A stretch of DNA of 33,773 bases from Draconibacterium orientale (GTDB taxonomy: Bacteria > Bacteroidota > Bacteroidia > Bacteroidales > UBA12170). The notes beneath the pieces were generated by a model. It saw only the letters and a list, made by a program, of their open reading frames with translations. It made no database searches and was not told the origin of the DNA. The translations under genes were made by a program, and so were the position numbers. Positions 1 through 6,610 of this stretch are shown piece after piece (position 1 is the first letter of the stretch; every line of letters starts with the position of its first letter). Where the stretch lies: the NCBI GenBank assembly GCA_020718205.1, contig DYSN01000030.1, positions 1 to 33,773 of the forward strand, in the 5' to 3' direction.

Positions 1-108
1 TAAGGCATTGGTGGGTTTCGCCGAACACCGAATATACCAAAAAGCCCAGTAGCTTTTTGCTGTTATGCGGCTTTTTGCTGGGCTTTTCAGTTATTTGGGG
101 GAATGTTA
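1..108. repeat. 108-bp direct repeat, copy 1 (terminator-bearing)
   Basis: Seen directly: this segment matches 1529-1636 at 96 of 108 positions with no gaps, by my hand alignment. Both copies begin TAAGGCATTGG and end GAATGTTA, and both contain a hairpin with A-rich and T-rich flanks. The copy lies 12 nt beyond the stop codon of the minus-strand AAA ATPase gene. It starts at the first base of the window, so it may extend further left. Together the two copies bracket the ATPase gene. Confidence 0.9.
40..87. terminator. Terminator-like hairpin downstream of the AAA ATPase gene
   Basis: Arms AAAAGCCCAG (40-49) and CTGGGCTTTT (78-87) are perfect inverted repeats with a 28-nt spacer that holds a further partly complementary AGC/GCT-rich segment. 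The A-run on one side and T-run on the other allow termination in both directions. It is placed to end minus-strand transcripts from the ATPase gene (stop at 120) and plus-strand or convergent transcripts from outside the window. The long spacer makes it weaker than the second copy at 1567-1604. Confidence 0.6.
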
Positions 109-119
109 GCGGTTCGCCC

Positions 120-1337
120 TTATTTTTCGGTCTTTGTAAGCCAATCTATTGCGTTTATTTTTTTTATTCCGTTATATGTACCTGTTTCGTAGTCCATTGT
201 GATTAAAAGTTTTTCGTGATGGTCTGCAATACTGTTAAATGGCGCTAACTCACGTTCTAAAGTCGCAGCATTACCAACTGTATGCGAAACTTGTATGTAT
301 TGTGTAAAACCTTCGTTGTTGCGAACAACAAAATCAACTTCTAAGTTGTTGGTTTTTCCTATCCATACCTGGTTGTTTCTTCGTTTTAGCTCCAGATAAA
401 TTATATTTTCAAGTAAATGTCCTGAATCGCTTGCCAATTCTTTTCCAAGTAATGCATTGCGAAAACCTAAATCCACCAAATAGTATTTTTCCCGGGTTAC
501 CAAATGTTGTTTGCCTTTGATGTCATAGCGGTTTACTTTGTAAAACAAATAGGCTTCTACCAAAGCGGCAATGTATTTCGACACTGTTTTGTTGTCAATT
601 TTCTTTTTGTTTGTTGTTAAAACTTTGGCAATGTTCCCTGCTGAAACACTTGAACCAACTGAATCTATTAAGAAATTTACAACTTCCTGATAGGATTCTT
701 CGGCATAAATAGTATATCGTTTTGAAATATCGTTGTTGTAAATATTTTTAAAAACCATTTGCAAATATTCATTTGCAAAATGATTTCCATCTGCTGAAAG
801 CCTTACTGCTTCGGGGAAACCTCCTGTTCGAACATAATCAGCGAAAGCACGGTCAGGATTTGTGGTTTTGCCTGTGAACTCTAAATATTCAGCAAAAGAA
901 AAAGGCAATACATTTATTTCAAAAGCCCTACCTGTGAGCAAAGTTGCCAATTCACTTGATAATAAAAATGCATTTGAACCAGTAACGTACAAATCTATGT
1001 TTGGGTGAACATACAAGCCTTCCAACAGTTTTTCAAATTCCGGAACGTTTTGCACTTCGTCTATAAATACATAATTGGTCACATTTTTTTTAAGATGCTT
1101 AATGATATAATCGTAAATATCTTTCCAATTCTTTTCTGCTAAAAACCGAAATTCAGGCATATCCATATTGATCGCTATAATGGAAACTTTGCCGTTTTCT
1201 TTACGCAACAAATCCTGGAACTGCGTCATTAAAGTTGATTTTCCACTACGTCTAACGCCCGTGGCAACTTTAATCAAATTCTTATCTTTAAGAACACTAA
1301 GTGTTTCTAAGTAACGTCTACGTGCTATTGTTTGCAT
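120..1337 (-). CDS. AAA ATPase with C-terminal DUF4143-type domain
   Basis: A 405-aa P-loop ATPase of the family usually annotated 'ATP-binding protein, DUF4143'. Walker A is GVRRSGKST (residues 27-35), Walker B is NYVFIDEVQ (about 88-96), and a sensor-1-like YVTGSN follows at 117-122. The C-terminal half has the family's winged-helix part and a degenerate restriction-nuclease-like fold: EVDFVV followed by YIQVS, where catalytic members would have a Lys. These proteins are cytoplasmic. Their role is poorly known, although they are frequent in accessory regions and often occur in variable copy number. The gene is flanked by two copies of a 108-bp repeat. A 12-bp-arm palindrome lies within 60 bp upstream of the ATG and suggests autoregulation. 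The start is the only ATG that keeps the full N-terminal helix before Walker A. Family assignment is firm; function is not known. Confidence 0.9.
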   Translation of the reverse strand: MQTIARRRYLETLSVLKDKNLIKVATGVRRSGKSTLMTQFQDLLRKENGKVSIIAINMDMPEFRFLAEKNWKDIYDYIIKHLKKNVTNYVFIDEVQNVPEFEKLLEGLYVHPNIDLYVTGSNAFLLSSELATLLTGRAFEINVLPFSFAEYLEFTGKTTNPDRAFADYVRTGGFPEAVRLSADGNHFANEYLQMVFKNIYNNDISKRYTIYAEESYQEVVNFLIDSVGSSVSAGNIAKVLTTNKKKIDNKTVSKYIAALVEAYLFYKVNRYDIKGKQHLVTREKYYLVDLGFRNALLGKELASDSGHLLENIIYLELKRRNNQVWIGKTNNLEVDFVVRNNEGFTQYIQVSHTVGNAATLERELAPFNSIADHHEKLLITMDYETGTYNGIKKINAIDWLTKTEK

Positions 1338-1341
1338 AGGG

Positions 1342-1394
1342 CAAATATATACAAATTCCTAAAACTTATGAAAATTAAAAACTTTTAGGAATTT
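1342..1394 (-). promoter_or_regulatory. Promoter and operator-like palindrome of the AAA ATPase gene
   Basis: On the minus strand a TATATTTG box (plus 1342-1349), matching the Bacteroidota -7 consensus TAnnTTTG, ends only 4 nt before the ATG. This would give a leaderless or nearly leaderless mRNA. Just upstream are perfect 12-bp inverted arms, AAATTCCTAAAA (1353-1364) and TTTTAGGAATTT (1383-1394), spaced by 18 nt and covering the -10 to -50 zone. No clear -33 TTG was found at 19-21 nt. The geometry fits a repressor or dimeric-regulator site; the binding protein is unknown. Confidence 0.55.
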
Positions 1395-1528
1395 TAAAGT
1401 TCGCTTTTTTCAATGTAAGTTAATTGATTGTCACGACAAAAACTATTGCCAAAACTCAAATAAGTCTTCTGGTAATCATTTGGGTAAAACTAAAACACAA
1501 CATCTCAAAATATCGCTACTTTTTCCCC

Positions 1529-1636
1529 TAAGGCATTGGTAGGTTTCGCCGAACACCGAATAAACTAAAAAGCCCCGTAGCTTCTTGCTGTTACGGGGCT
1601 TTTTGCTGGGCTTTTTAGTTATTCAGATGAATGTTA
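1529..1636. repeat. 108-bp direct repeat, copy 2 (terminator-bearing)
   Basis: Ungapped match to 1-108 with 12 differences by eye, four of them clustered near the right end. The last three bases (TTA, 1634-1636) are the stop codon of the minus-strand PD-(D/E)XK gene. In copy 1 the equivalent TTA (106-108) is not used as a stop by the neighbouring ATPase gene. This suggests the repeat originally belonged to the 3' end of a PD-(D/E)XK-like gene and that the ATPase came in next to it. Confidence 0.9.
1567..1604. terminator. Strong bidirectional terminator hairpin
   Basis: Perfect 13-bp arms AAAAAGCCCCGTA (1567-1579) and TACGGGGCTTTTT (1592-1604) enclose a 12-nt loop. With the T-run on either strand this is a classic intrinsic terminator for the minus-strand gene that stops at 1634, and it can also work on plus-strand transcription. 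Compensating changes relative to copy 1 (CCCAG/CTGGG there, CCCCG/CGGGG here) show the structure has been retained although the paired segments are not the same in both copies. Confidence 0.8.
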
Positions 1637-2686
1637 TCTGCTGTTTTTCTTTGCTTTGCAGTATTCGTCAAGTGTTTTTTCTAAATTTTTTAATGTCAAT
1701 ATAAATTTATCAAATTCTATGTTTCCGTCATTGTCAACCGAAAAAGCGTTTTGAACAATTGCTAATGTTGATGTTGCACCTGCCCGGTATTTGTCAGGTT
1801 TAGAAATTGTAAGTCCGTTTCTTTCTGCGAATGGTTTTATATCATTCATTAAACGATATAAAGTGTCAGTGCTTGGTTCCCAACCAGCAATTTTTATGAC
1901 GAGTTTGATGCCATACTCAAAAGCATTTTCAATTTGAATATAAATCTCTCCAATTTCTTCAGTTCTTGTCCAGTGATACCAAAAGCCAAGAAAACCACCC
2001 ATTTGATTTGCAACATAACGCCAGTCTGTCCACTCACTTATATGCTCTTGAAGCTTGATATAGAAACCTTCTCCTGCCTTCCAATCAGATGTAATGTTTT
2101 CAAATTTTGTGTAAGAATTTGTAGCATTTTCAATAACGGTCAAATAATCTTTGAAGTCATTAAAAATTTCATTTGTTACTTGTCTTTTGTTTAAAACACT
2201 TAAAACGGTTTTTCTGTCAACAGATGAGTAGCCATTTTCTTTGATTTTTTTGAGTGTAGATAAACTCTCATTTCCAGTCTTGAGGTAAACAAAAACAAGT
2301 TTGTGGTTTTTGTCTTTGTAGTGGTTGGTAGCAATGTCTTTGTAGCGTTGCAATTGTTCGGAATGTTCACCAGTATTTGTTTTGTCTTCAATGACGATAA
2401 AATACTCGTCATTTATCTCAGCCCAAATATCAATGTTGTTCCATTGTCTGCCAGCTTCAACTTTAATGATTTGGTAGTCAGGTGTCTGCCCTAGTAACAA
2501 CCTTACAAAATCTTTTGCGGTTTCATTTAGATTGTTGTCGTATTGATTGTGGTTGTTATCTGCCCACTGTAAAAGCCAGGTAAAGAAGCCGTCTTGCGAC
2601 AGCTCTTTTGTTGCAAGTCTAAAAATGTTAGGTTTATTCATTCTGTTTAAAGATGAACTGCCTTTTGTTTGAACGTCTGAAATCAT
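1634..2686 (-). CDS. PD-(D/E)XK nuclease superfamily protein
   Basis: A 350-aa cytoplasmic protein of the PD-(D/E)XK family. The nuclease-type core is in the N-terminal third: IDIWAE (Asp86) followed by VIEDK (Glu100, Asp101, Lys102), then a helix starting with Gln111/Gln113. This is the D...ExK spacing of the fold. The segment FRLATKELSQDGFFTWLLQW (22-41) is typical of the family's N-terminus. An in-frame ATG at residue 16 (start 2641) would give the usual family start; the longer start is kept here because nothing rules it out. The C-terminal half (about 205-350) is a separate alpha/beta region with no motif I can name. Such proteins are found scattered in accessory regions and are often suspected of a restriction or defence role. 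That role is inference here, since no methylase or partner is seen. Confidence 0.85.
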   Translation of the reverse strand: MISDVQTKGSSSLNRMNKPNIFRLATKELSQDGFFTWLLQWADNNHNQYDNNLNETAKDFVRLLLGQTPDYQIIKVEAGRQWNNIDIWAEINDEYFIVIEDKTNTGEHSEQLQRYKDIATNHYKDKNHKLVFVYLKTGNESLSTLKKIKENGYSSVDRKTVLSVLNKRQVTNEIFNDFKDYLTVIENATNSYTKFENITSDWKAGEGFYIKLQEHISEWTDWRYVANQMGGFLGFWYHWTRTEEIGEIYIQIENAFEYGIKLVIKIAGWEPSTDTLYRLMNDIKPFAERNGLTISKPDKYRAGATSTLAIVQNAFSVDNDGNIEFDKFILTLKNLEKTLDEYCKAKKNSR

Positions 2687-3072
2687 TTCTATTCTATTTA
2701 ATTTTTGTGCTTACTCTATTTGGTTTTCTGCTTCCCCGTTTTCAGCAAATTTCGTTTGTCAGTCCGTCAAACTGTGTCGTTGTGAACTGTCGGCCTAACA
2801 TTTCAGGTAAAGGTTGGCAGCATGGCCAGTGCGCGCTAAAATTGTTGCTCAACTGTCAGCCAGCAAAACTTGTCACGATGAAATCGGGAAATGTATATAA
2901 AGATTTCAAATGTTTCAACGAACACAGCCTGTCCCGATGAAATCGGGACAAACCCGCATTTGCTACAGCGTTTGTTGGCACTCGTGTTTCTTTCGGTAGT
3001 TTCCTAAAGTATCAGCATTAATCTTATTTTTAGGTTGCTAAACTTAAAACTTTAAAATGAGAACAACATCAA
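2687..3072. other. Gene-free spacer with hairpin repeats
   Basis: No credible gene is seen. The region contains a perfect 8-bp hairpin GTCCCGAT-gaa-ATCGGGAC (2931-2949) and a decayed copy of it with two changes (2872-2890, GTCACGAT...ATCGGGAA), 59 bp apart. Next to the intact copy is ACCCGCATTTGCTACAGCG followed by TTTGTTGGCA, which resembles spacer sequence I associate with mobile single-gene units in Bacteroidota (recalled from general knowledge, not searched). A GCCTAAC heptamer at 2793-2799 recalls an integron attC core, but no matching GTTAGGC is present. Confidence 0.5.
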
Positions 3073-3672
3073 TTAATCATGATTCAGTGTATTAATATCT
3101 AATATTTTAATTCCCTTTTTTAGTAATTTTTTTATCACTTTTTCTTTGCTTTTTTGTGATTTCCCAACAATAGCTTCTGGTATAATATACATATCGTAAC
3201 CTAGTTTCTTTCCTGCAATTAATGATTCATATACACCTTGCTCAGCCAAAAGACCTGTTATAATAATTTCTTTAGCATTATTTTGTTTAAGAAAATCATT
3301 TAGTGCTTTTATAGTAAATGTATTTGGTTCTTCTTTTGTTAAAATATTATCATTCACCAAATTCAGTCTCTTATCTAAACACATTGCAGATGTATCATGA
3401 GTAACATATACAAAAGGCCAGGAAAGGGATAGATTTAATAGCTTATGAATGCTCTTTATGTATATTACATTATTTGAACTTGTATTGCTCATTACATAAT
3501 TTATGGAATCAATTAATTTTTGAGCAGACTCTCCAGACAGCTTATTGTTTGTATAGTACTCTTGAATATCAAGTACAATCAAAAACTTATCTTCAACAAG
3601 GGCTTTTTTCTGAGAAAAGCATGAAAAAGGAATTAAACAAAAGAGTAATAATAAAAAAAGTACTCTTTTCAT
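3073..3672 (-). CDS. Secreted isochorismatase-fold protein, catalytic Cys missing
   Basis: A 199-aa protein with the cysteine-hydrolase (isochorismatase-like) fold. A signal peptide of about 20 residues ends in a Bacteroidota-style CFS-Q site, so export to the periplasm is likely. The PFSC sequence is a poor lipobox. The fold's markers are present: LIVLDIQ with Asp35, a Lys at 113 in LTKEEPNTF, and IITGLLAEQGVYES. In active enzymes the last motif carries the nucleophilic Cys (as in TDxCV). Here that position is Gly146, so hydrolysis is unlikely and the protein may be a binding pseudoenzyme. Family members normally act in the cytoplasm, so a signal peptide is unusual. The gene starts 42 bp downstream of an 83-bp element that also precedes mntA. 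No operon partner is seen. Confidence 0.8.
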   Translation of the reverse strand: MKRVLFLLLLFCLIPFSCFSQKKALVEDKFLIVLDIQEYYTNNKLSGESAQKLIDSINYVMSNTSSNNVIYIKSIHKLLNLSLSWPFVYVTHDTSAMCLDKRLNLVNDNILTKEEPNTFTIKALNDFLKQNNAKEIIITGLLAEQGVYESLIAGKKLGYDMYIIPEAIVGKSQKSKEKVIKKLLKKGIKILDINTLNHD

Positions 3673-3714
3673 ATTTGCTTAAATGAGTGATAACTAGTTT
3701 ATAGGCCTGACAAA

Positions 3715-3797
3715 ATCAGATTTATATTTTCAAAAATAGTATTTAATCATCTATAAATCACCCAATGGTGGTTTTATTTATTGTAAACTTTTGGTGG
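3715..3797 (-). repeat. 83-bp promoter-like direct repeat, copy 1
   Basis: Identical to 4770-4852 at 81 of 83 positions, with no gaps. Read on the minus strand, it lies directly upstream of the isochorismatase-fold gene, 42 bp from its ATG. It contains TATTTTTG on the minus strand (plus 3731-3738), a match to the -7 consensus TAnnTTTG. The nearest TTG upstream is about 24 nt away, so the -33 element is not convincing. Confidence 0.9.
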
Positions 3798-4043
3798 TTA
3801 CTTGTGCATCTGGTGCAATTCAAAATTAAGGATCTTATGAGCCAATTATTTTATAGCTTCTGCTTGCGCCGACAACCATTGTTCTACTTAATATTGTGGA
3901 TTTTTCGGTAAGTACTGTTAAATTTCTTGATGGTTTATGGCTTTCAGAACAGGTAAAACAATCCAACATCAACCACAGGCTAAGCCTACTCCCGAAAATA
4001 TATTACCCTGAATTTCTATAACTTACATATTATCAACCGACTT
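3798..4043. other. Non-coding spacer
   Basis: The stretch between the 83-bp repeat and the 3' end of the HEPN gene. It is AT-rich and has no convincing ORF, RNA gene or terminator. It may be the scar of whatever event placed the toxin-antitoxin module between the two repeat copies. Confidence 0.4.
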
Positions 4044-4373
4044 CTAAACGATATTTTTAACTTCTTCTTTCAATGGATTAAGATACCTATGCACAATTAC
4101 CCAAACAATAGAATTGTCTATGCTGTCATAAGCATGAATAATTCGATTTCGGAATCCAATAATATGTCGGGTATTCTCTAATCTCATATCTGGGCATTCC
4201 TTTTCAAATTTGTTTACAGCTTCTCCGATAATACCCAACTGCCTTTCTATTGCACTTTGGGTTTTAAAATCCAATTGATATTTTTCGAAGGTTTCAGTTC
4301 CAATTAGAAAAGATTCAATCAGGTCGATTGACCTTAGTATATCAGATAAGTACTTTTTGCCCCGTTCCGTCAT
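4044..4373 (-). CDS. hepT: HepT-like HEPN ribonuclease toxin (DUF86)
   Basis: A 109-aa all-helical HEPN protein of the DUF86/HepT family and the toxin half of a MNT-HEPN type VII system. The catalytic motif RX4HXY is intact: Arg75, His80, Tyr82 in RNRIIHAY. Family knowledge: HepT is an RNase, and the partner MntA modifies the Tyr of this motif with AMP to silence it. The gene lies downstream of mntA and overlaps it by 32 nt in another frame (4342-4373), so translation is probably coupled. The length is normal for the family. A late ATG cannot be used without losing the first helix (ERGKKYLSDILRSI). Confidence 0.9.
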   Translation of the reverse strand: MTERGKKYLSDILRSIDLIESFLIGTETFEKYQLDFKTQSAIERQLGIIGEAVNKFEKECPDMRLENTRHIIGFRNRIIHAYDSIDNSIVWVIVHRYLNPLKEEVKNIV

Positions 4374-4722
4374 AAATTAAAATCTTTGTCCTATCAATAC
4401 TATTTCTCAGAATCGGATTTTTAATTGAAGAGTCTGTCAGTAAATCCACCTTTCGATCAAAGAAATTTTCAAATTTGTCCCATAAATCAAATAGCTTTTC
4501 ACCTCTTTCAAGCGGATCTGATGAATCTATTTCAACTACTAAATCAATATCGCTTGTCCGAGAATCAAAACTATCGGTTGTTGATGACCCAAAGGCATAT
4601 AAATATTTTACTTTGTGACTTTTACATAAGTCCCCAAAGTCCTTTGCCTTAAGTTTTATATCTTCTTTTATTTTCATATCCACAAATGTATTAAATAGCT
4701 TCAATATCGCAATGTTTTGCAT
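4342..4722 (-). CDS. mntA: MntA-like minimal nucleotidyltransferase antitoxin
   Basis: A 126-aa nucleotidyltransferase of the pol-beta superfamily and the antitoxin partner of the HEPN gene that follows. The active-site strand-helix motif is AFGSSTTDSF...SDIDLVVE: Gly45-Ser46, then Asp58 and Asp60, with the third acidic residue in KVDLL (Asp93). By my count there are 11 residues between GS and DxD, one more than the usual GSX10DXD. It transfers AMP to the Tyr of the HepT active site (established for the family). Met16 (start 4677) is a possible shorter start that would remove a hydrophobic 15-residue extension not needed by the fold. The 83-bp repeat lies 47 bp upstream of the ATG given here. 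Confidence 0.9.
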   Translation of the reverse strand: MQNIAILKLFNTFVDMKIKEDIKLKAKDFGDLCKSHKVKYLYAFGSSTTDSFDSRTSDIDLVVEIDSSDPLERGEKLFDLWDKFENFFDRKVDLLTDSSIKNPILRNSIDRTKILIYDGTGQKVLI

Positions 4723-4769
4723 ACTCGTCGCAAAGCTTACTGCAAAGTAGTTTGTTGTTCTGGTTTTTT

Positions 4770-4852
4770 ATCAGATTTATATTTTCAAAAATAGTATTTA
4801 ATCATCTATAAATCACCCAATGGCGGTTTTATTTTTTGTAAACTTTTGGTGG
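4770..4852 (-). repeat. 83-bp promoter-like direct repeat, copy 2
   Basis: This copy differs from 3715-3797 at two positions only. On the minus strand it lies 47 bp upstream of mntA, in the same orientation and almost the same distance as copy 1 has to the isochorismatase-fold gene. The TATTTTTG box is at plus 4786-4793. Together the copies bracket the mntA-hepT module and a 246-bp spacer. Confidence 0.9.
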
Positions 4853-5068
4853 AAACAGTAGTATATTTCTCTGCCTATTGGATAATTCTTCTTTTTAAAG
4901 AAATACGCACACGGAATATAGACTTCCTTGCGTCTCTCACTACTATCAAATTAAGCTCAGCTGATTTTCGTCAATGTAAACGAATCGAACATGCAGCATC
5001 GCATTTGGAATGCCGCTTCAAAATATCAGCTATAAAACTGATAGCCGGTAGAATAAAACCAAAAGGAA
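4853..5068. other. Non-coding spacer
   Basis: A 216-bp stretch between the second 83-bp repeat and the 3' end of the lipoprotein gene. The open frame across it on the plus strand has no recognisable domain, signal peptide or promoter and runs into the lipoprotein gene in antisense. I see no terminator with a T-run for the lipoprotein gene. Confidence 0.4.
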
Positions 5069-5782
5069 TTATTTTTGCTCCTGAACGAGTTGGGTTAGGG
5101 TTTTCACTTTTTTGGTAAAAACCAGCTTGCATCGTGAATAAGAATCGGTGCTAAATCCAGATCCCTGATACAGAATATAATCGCCTTGGGAGTCTTTAGA
5201 GTTGTATTGTGCCGTAACAAAATCGTCAAATTCCCAAATCATGGTGTTTGGATCCGGGTCGCTGATATCTACCCGCACATTCCGGAATTTGTGATAGATA
5301 ATGGCATCGAGGATATCGTCAACAACTCCGCCCAAAGTAATACCCATGGCATCGAGAAGCGTAGTAATGGTGCCGGCTCCGGGAAATTTCAATTTCATTT
5401 CGATGGTGAAATTATCAACCACTTCATTTTTATCGATGAACCACTCACCTTCGGTGAAGGTAAGATTGGTGTAGTTGAAAACATTGTCTATCTGGCTGGA
5501 AATATTGACAAACTTACTTTTTCCATACACAATGTACATGAACAGCGGACCGGCGGTAGAGTTCACCGAGTTCATATCGTCCATATGAATATAGGTTGGA
5601 AAAACCCCCACAAACTGATCACTGATGTCGAGACCATTTTCTGTCACCTGCTCCAATTCCCACACCCCTTGCATAAGTTCATTGGTGGGTGTTTCGGTTT
5701 CTTCTTTCACACAACTTGTGAAAATAAAAACAATAGATGTTAAAATAATGGAAGCTAAAATAATTTTAACCGAAAATTTCAT
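5069..5782 (-). CDS. Hypothetical lipoprotein, lipocalin-like in layout
   Basis: A 237-aa secreted lipoprotein with a type II signal peptide ending in the lipobox FTSC (Cys24), followed by an acidic and Thr-rich linker. The mature part starts with MQGVWELEQVTENG, a 'G-x-W-x-(L/V)' opening common in Bacteroidota lipocalin-like lipoproteins, and is rich in beta strands such as GEWFID and NTMIWEFDDF. An Asp/Gly-rich helix (about 140-165) interrupts it. I cannot assign a family with certainty, and the lipocalin link is inference from the opening motif. It stands alone: the next minus-strand gene upstream is far away and the thioesterase is divergent. Confidence 0.75.
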   Translation of the reverse strand: MKFSVKIILASIILTSIVFIFTSCVKEETETPTNELMQGVWELEQVTENGLDISDQFVGVFPTYIHMDDMNSVNSTAGPLFMYIVYGKSKFVNISSQIDNVFNYTNLTFTEGEWFIDKNEVVDNFTIEMKLKFPGAGTITTLLDAMGITLGGVVDDILDAIIYHKFRNVRVDISDPDPNTMIWEFDDFVTAQYNSKDSQGDYILYQGSGFSTDSYSRCKLVFTKKVKTLTQLVQEQK

Positions 5783-6172
5783 GATATATTTTTTATGTAG
5801 TTAACTGATTTTGTGATTCTTAAAGCTATACTATTGCAGAACCGGCGAATTGTTTGACAATTAAAGTAACCATTTGATATACAGCGCCCTATACTTTAAT
5901 TGCCTTTGATGGTGCCACTAGATAGAGTTTTATAATATTGAATTTCAATTCATTAAACGAAAATATCATAGAGCCAACGAGTGCAAAAAGCCAGTTCAGA
6001 CAGTAAAATTAGCATTTTACCTGATAGTCAAATCATAATTTTTCAGTACTGGAAAATATTTTTCCGGGGGATAAATTTCGCTTTAGAATGAATTTGGCAA
6101 ATCAGTTTTTTTTAGAAAAACTAACTCATCGGTTGATTATTGGATTTTGAGATATCAGCAAAATTTGGTCAT

Positions 6173-6205
6173 AAAAAAAAGGGCAAGTTTAAACAACCAG
6201 CCCTT
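6173..6205 (-). terminator. Orphan intrinsic terminator (minus strand)
   Basis: Arms AAGGGC (6179-6184) and GCCCTT (6200-6205) with a 15-nt loop; on the minus strand the hairpin is followed by eight T. It is oriented to stop leftward transcription, yet the nearest gene on its right (6611) is on the plus strand. Just to the right is a second hairpin, GTACAATC (6219-6226) with GATTGT-a-GTAC (6241-6251). The pair looks like the 3' end of a short non-coding transcript or of a gene now lost. Confidence 0.65.
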
Positions 6206-6540
6206 ATCAAAAACAAAAGTACAATCTATATGTTACAAACGATTGTAGTACGACTATTAACTAATATTATGATACCAATAAATCCAATAATAATCTTCAA
6301 TAAATCAATTTAATATGAAAAAAAGAACGATTGTCAGTTGCCCGACGAATGACACAAATTTAAGTGCGGAAAAGGGGGAAAAATGCTGTGGGTTTACCCT
6401 AAAGTTTTCGGTTAAAATCCCTAAGTGATTTCACGGATGCGGACAATTGCCTATAAAATTCCAGGGTGCATTTTTATAACCAGATTTTAATGATACAGCA
6501 TTATTCGTGAAAGTAAGTGCAGAATTAACAGGATTATGAA

Positions 6541-6569
6541 TTTGCGTGGCAGATAATGGGCTATTTTTG
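6541..6569 (+). promoter_or_regulatory. Possible promoter of the thioesterase gene
   Basis: TATTTTTG (6562-6569) matches TAnnTTTG, and TTTG (6541-6544) lies upstream with a 17-nt spacer, slightly shorter than the usual 19-21. The ATG of the thioesterase gene is 42 nt beyond the -7 box. Confidence 0.4.
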
Positions 6570-6610
6570 AAGCTTTAAAAAGTTTAACATCAACACAAAA
6601 GATTAATAAA

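Larger units (their letters stand above)
5783..6610. other. 828-bp gene-poor region
   Basis: No credible protein gene. The left part (5783-6120) is AT-rich without recognisable signals. At 6173-6251 are two consecutive hairpins and a T8 run on the minus strand (see the terminator entry). A 37-codon frame from 6315 on the plus strand has no support. The right end holds the likely promoter of the thioesterase gene. The region may contain a small minus-strand RNA or the remains of a lost gene. Confidence 0.5.

Noticed and set aside
2653..2940. 95-codon frame on the plus strand overlapping the nuclease-like gene start
   Set aside because: Its translation is low-complexity and crosses the spacer hairpins. 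No support as a gene.
2793..2960. Integron attC-like site
   Set aside because: GCCTAAC is present, but the partner core GTTAGGC and the two-armed complementarity are missing. No integrase is in the window.
4846..5118. 90-codon open frame on the plus strand after the 83-bp repeat
   Set aside because: No recognisable domain or promoter, and it runs into the lipoprotein gene in antisense. Probably chance.
5186..5743. 185-codon open frame on the plus strand
   Set aside because: It is antisense to the lipoprotein gene, whose signal peptide and lipobox are convincing. The plus-strand product has no signal peptide or domain.
6315..6428. 37-codon frame starting MKKRTIVSCP
   Set aside because: No promoter, no domain, and overlaps the region of the possible minus-strand RNA. 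Too short to support.
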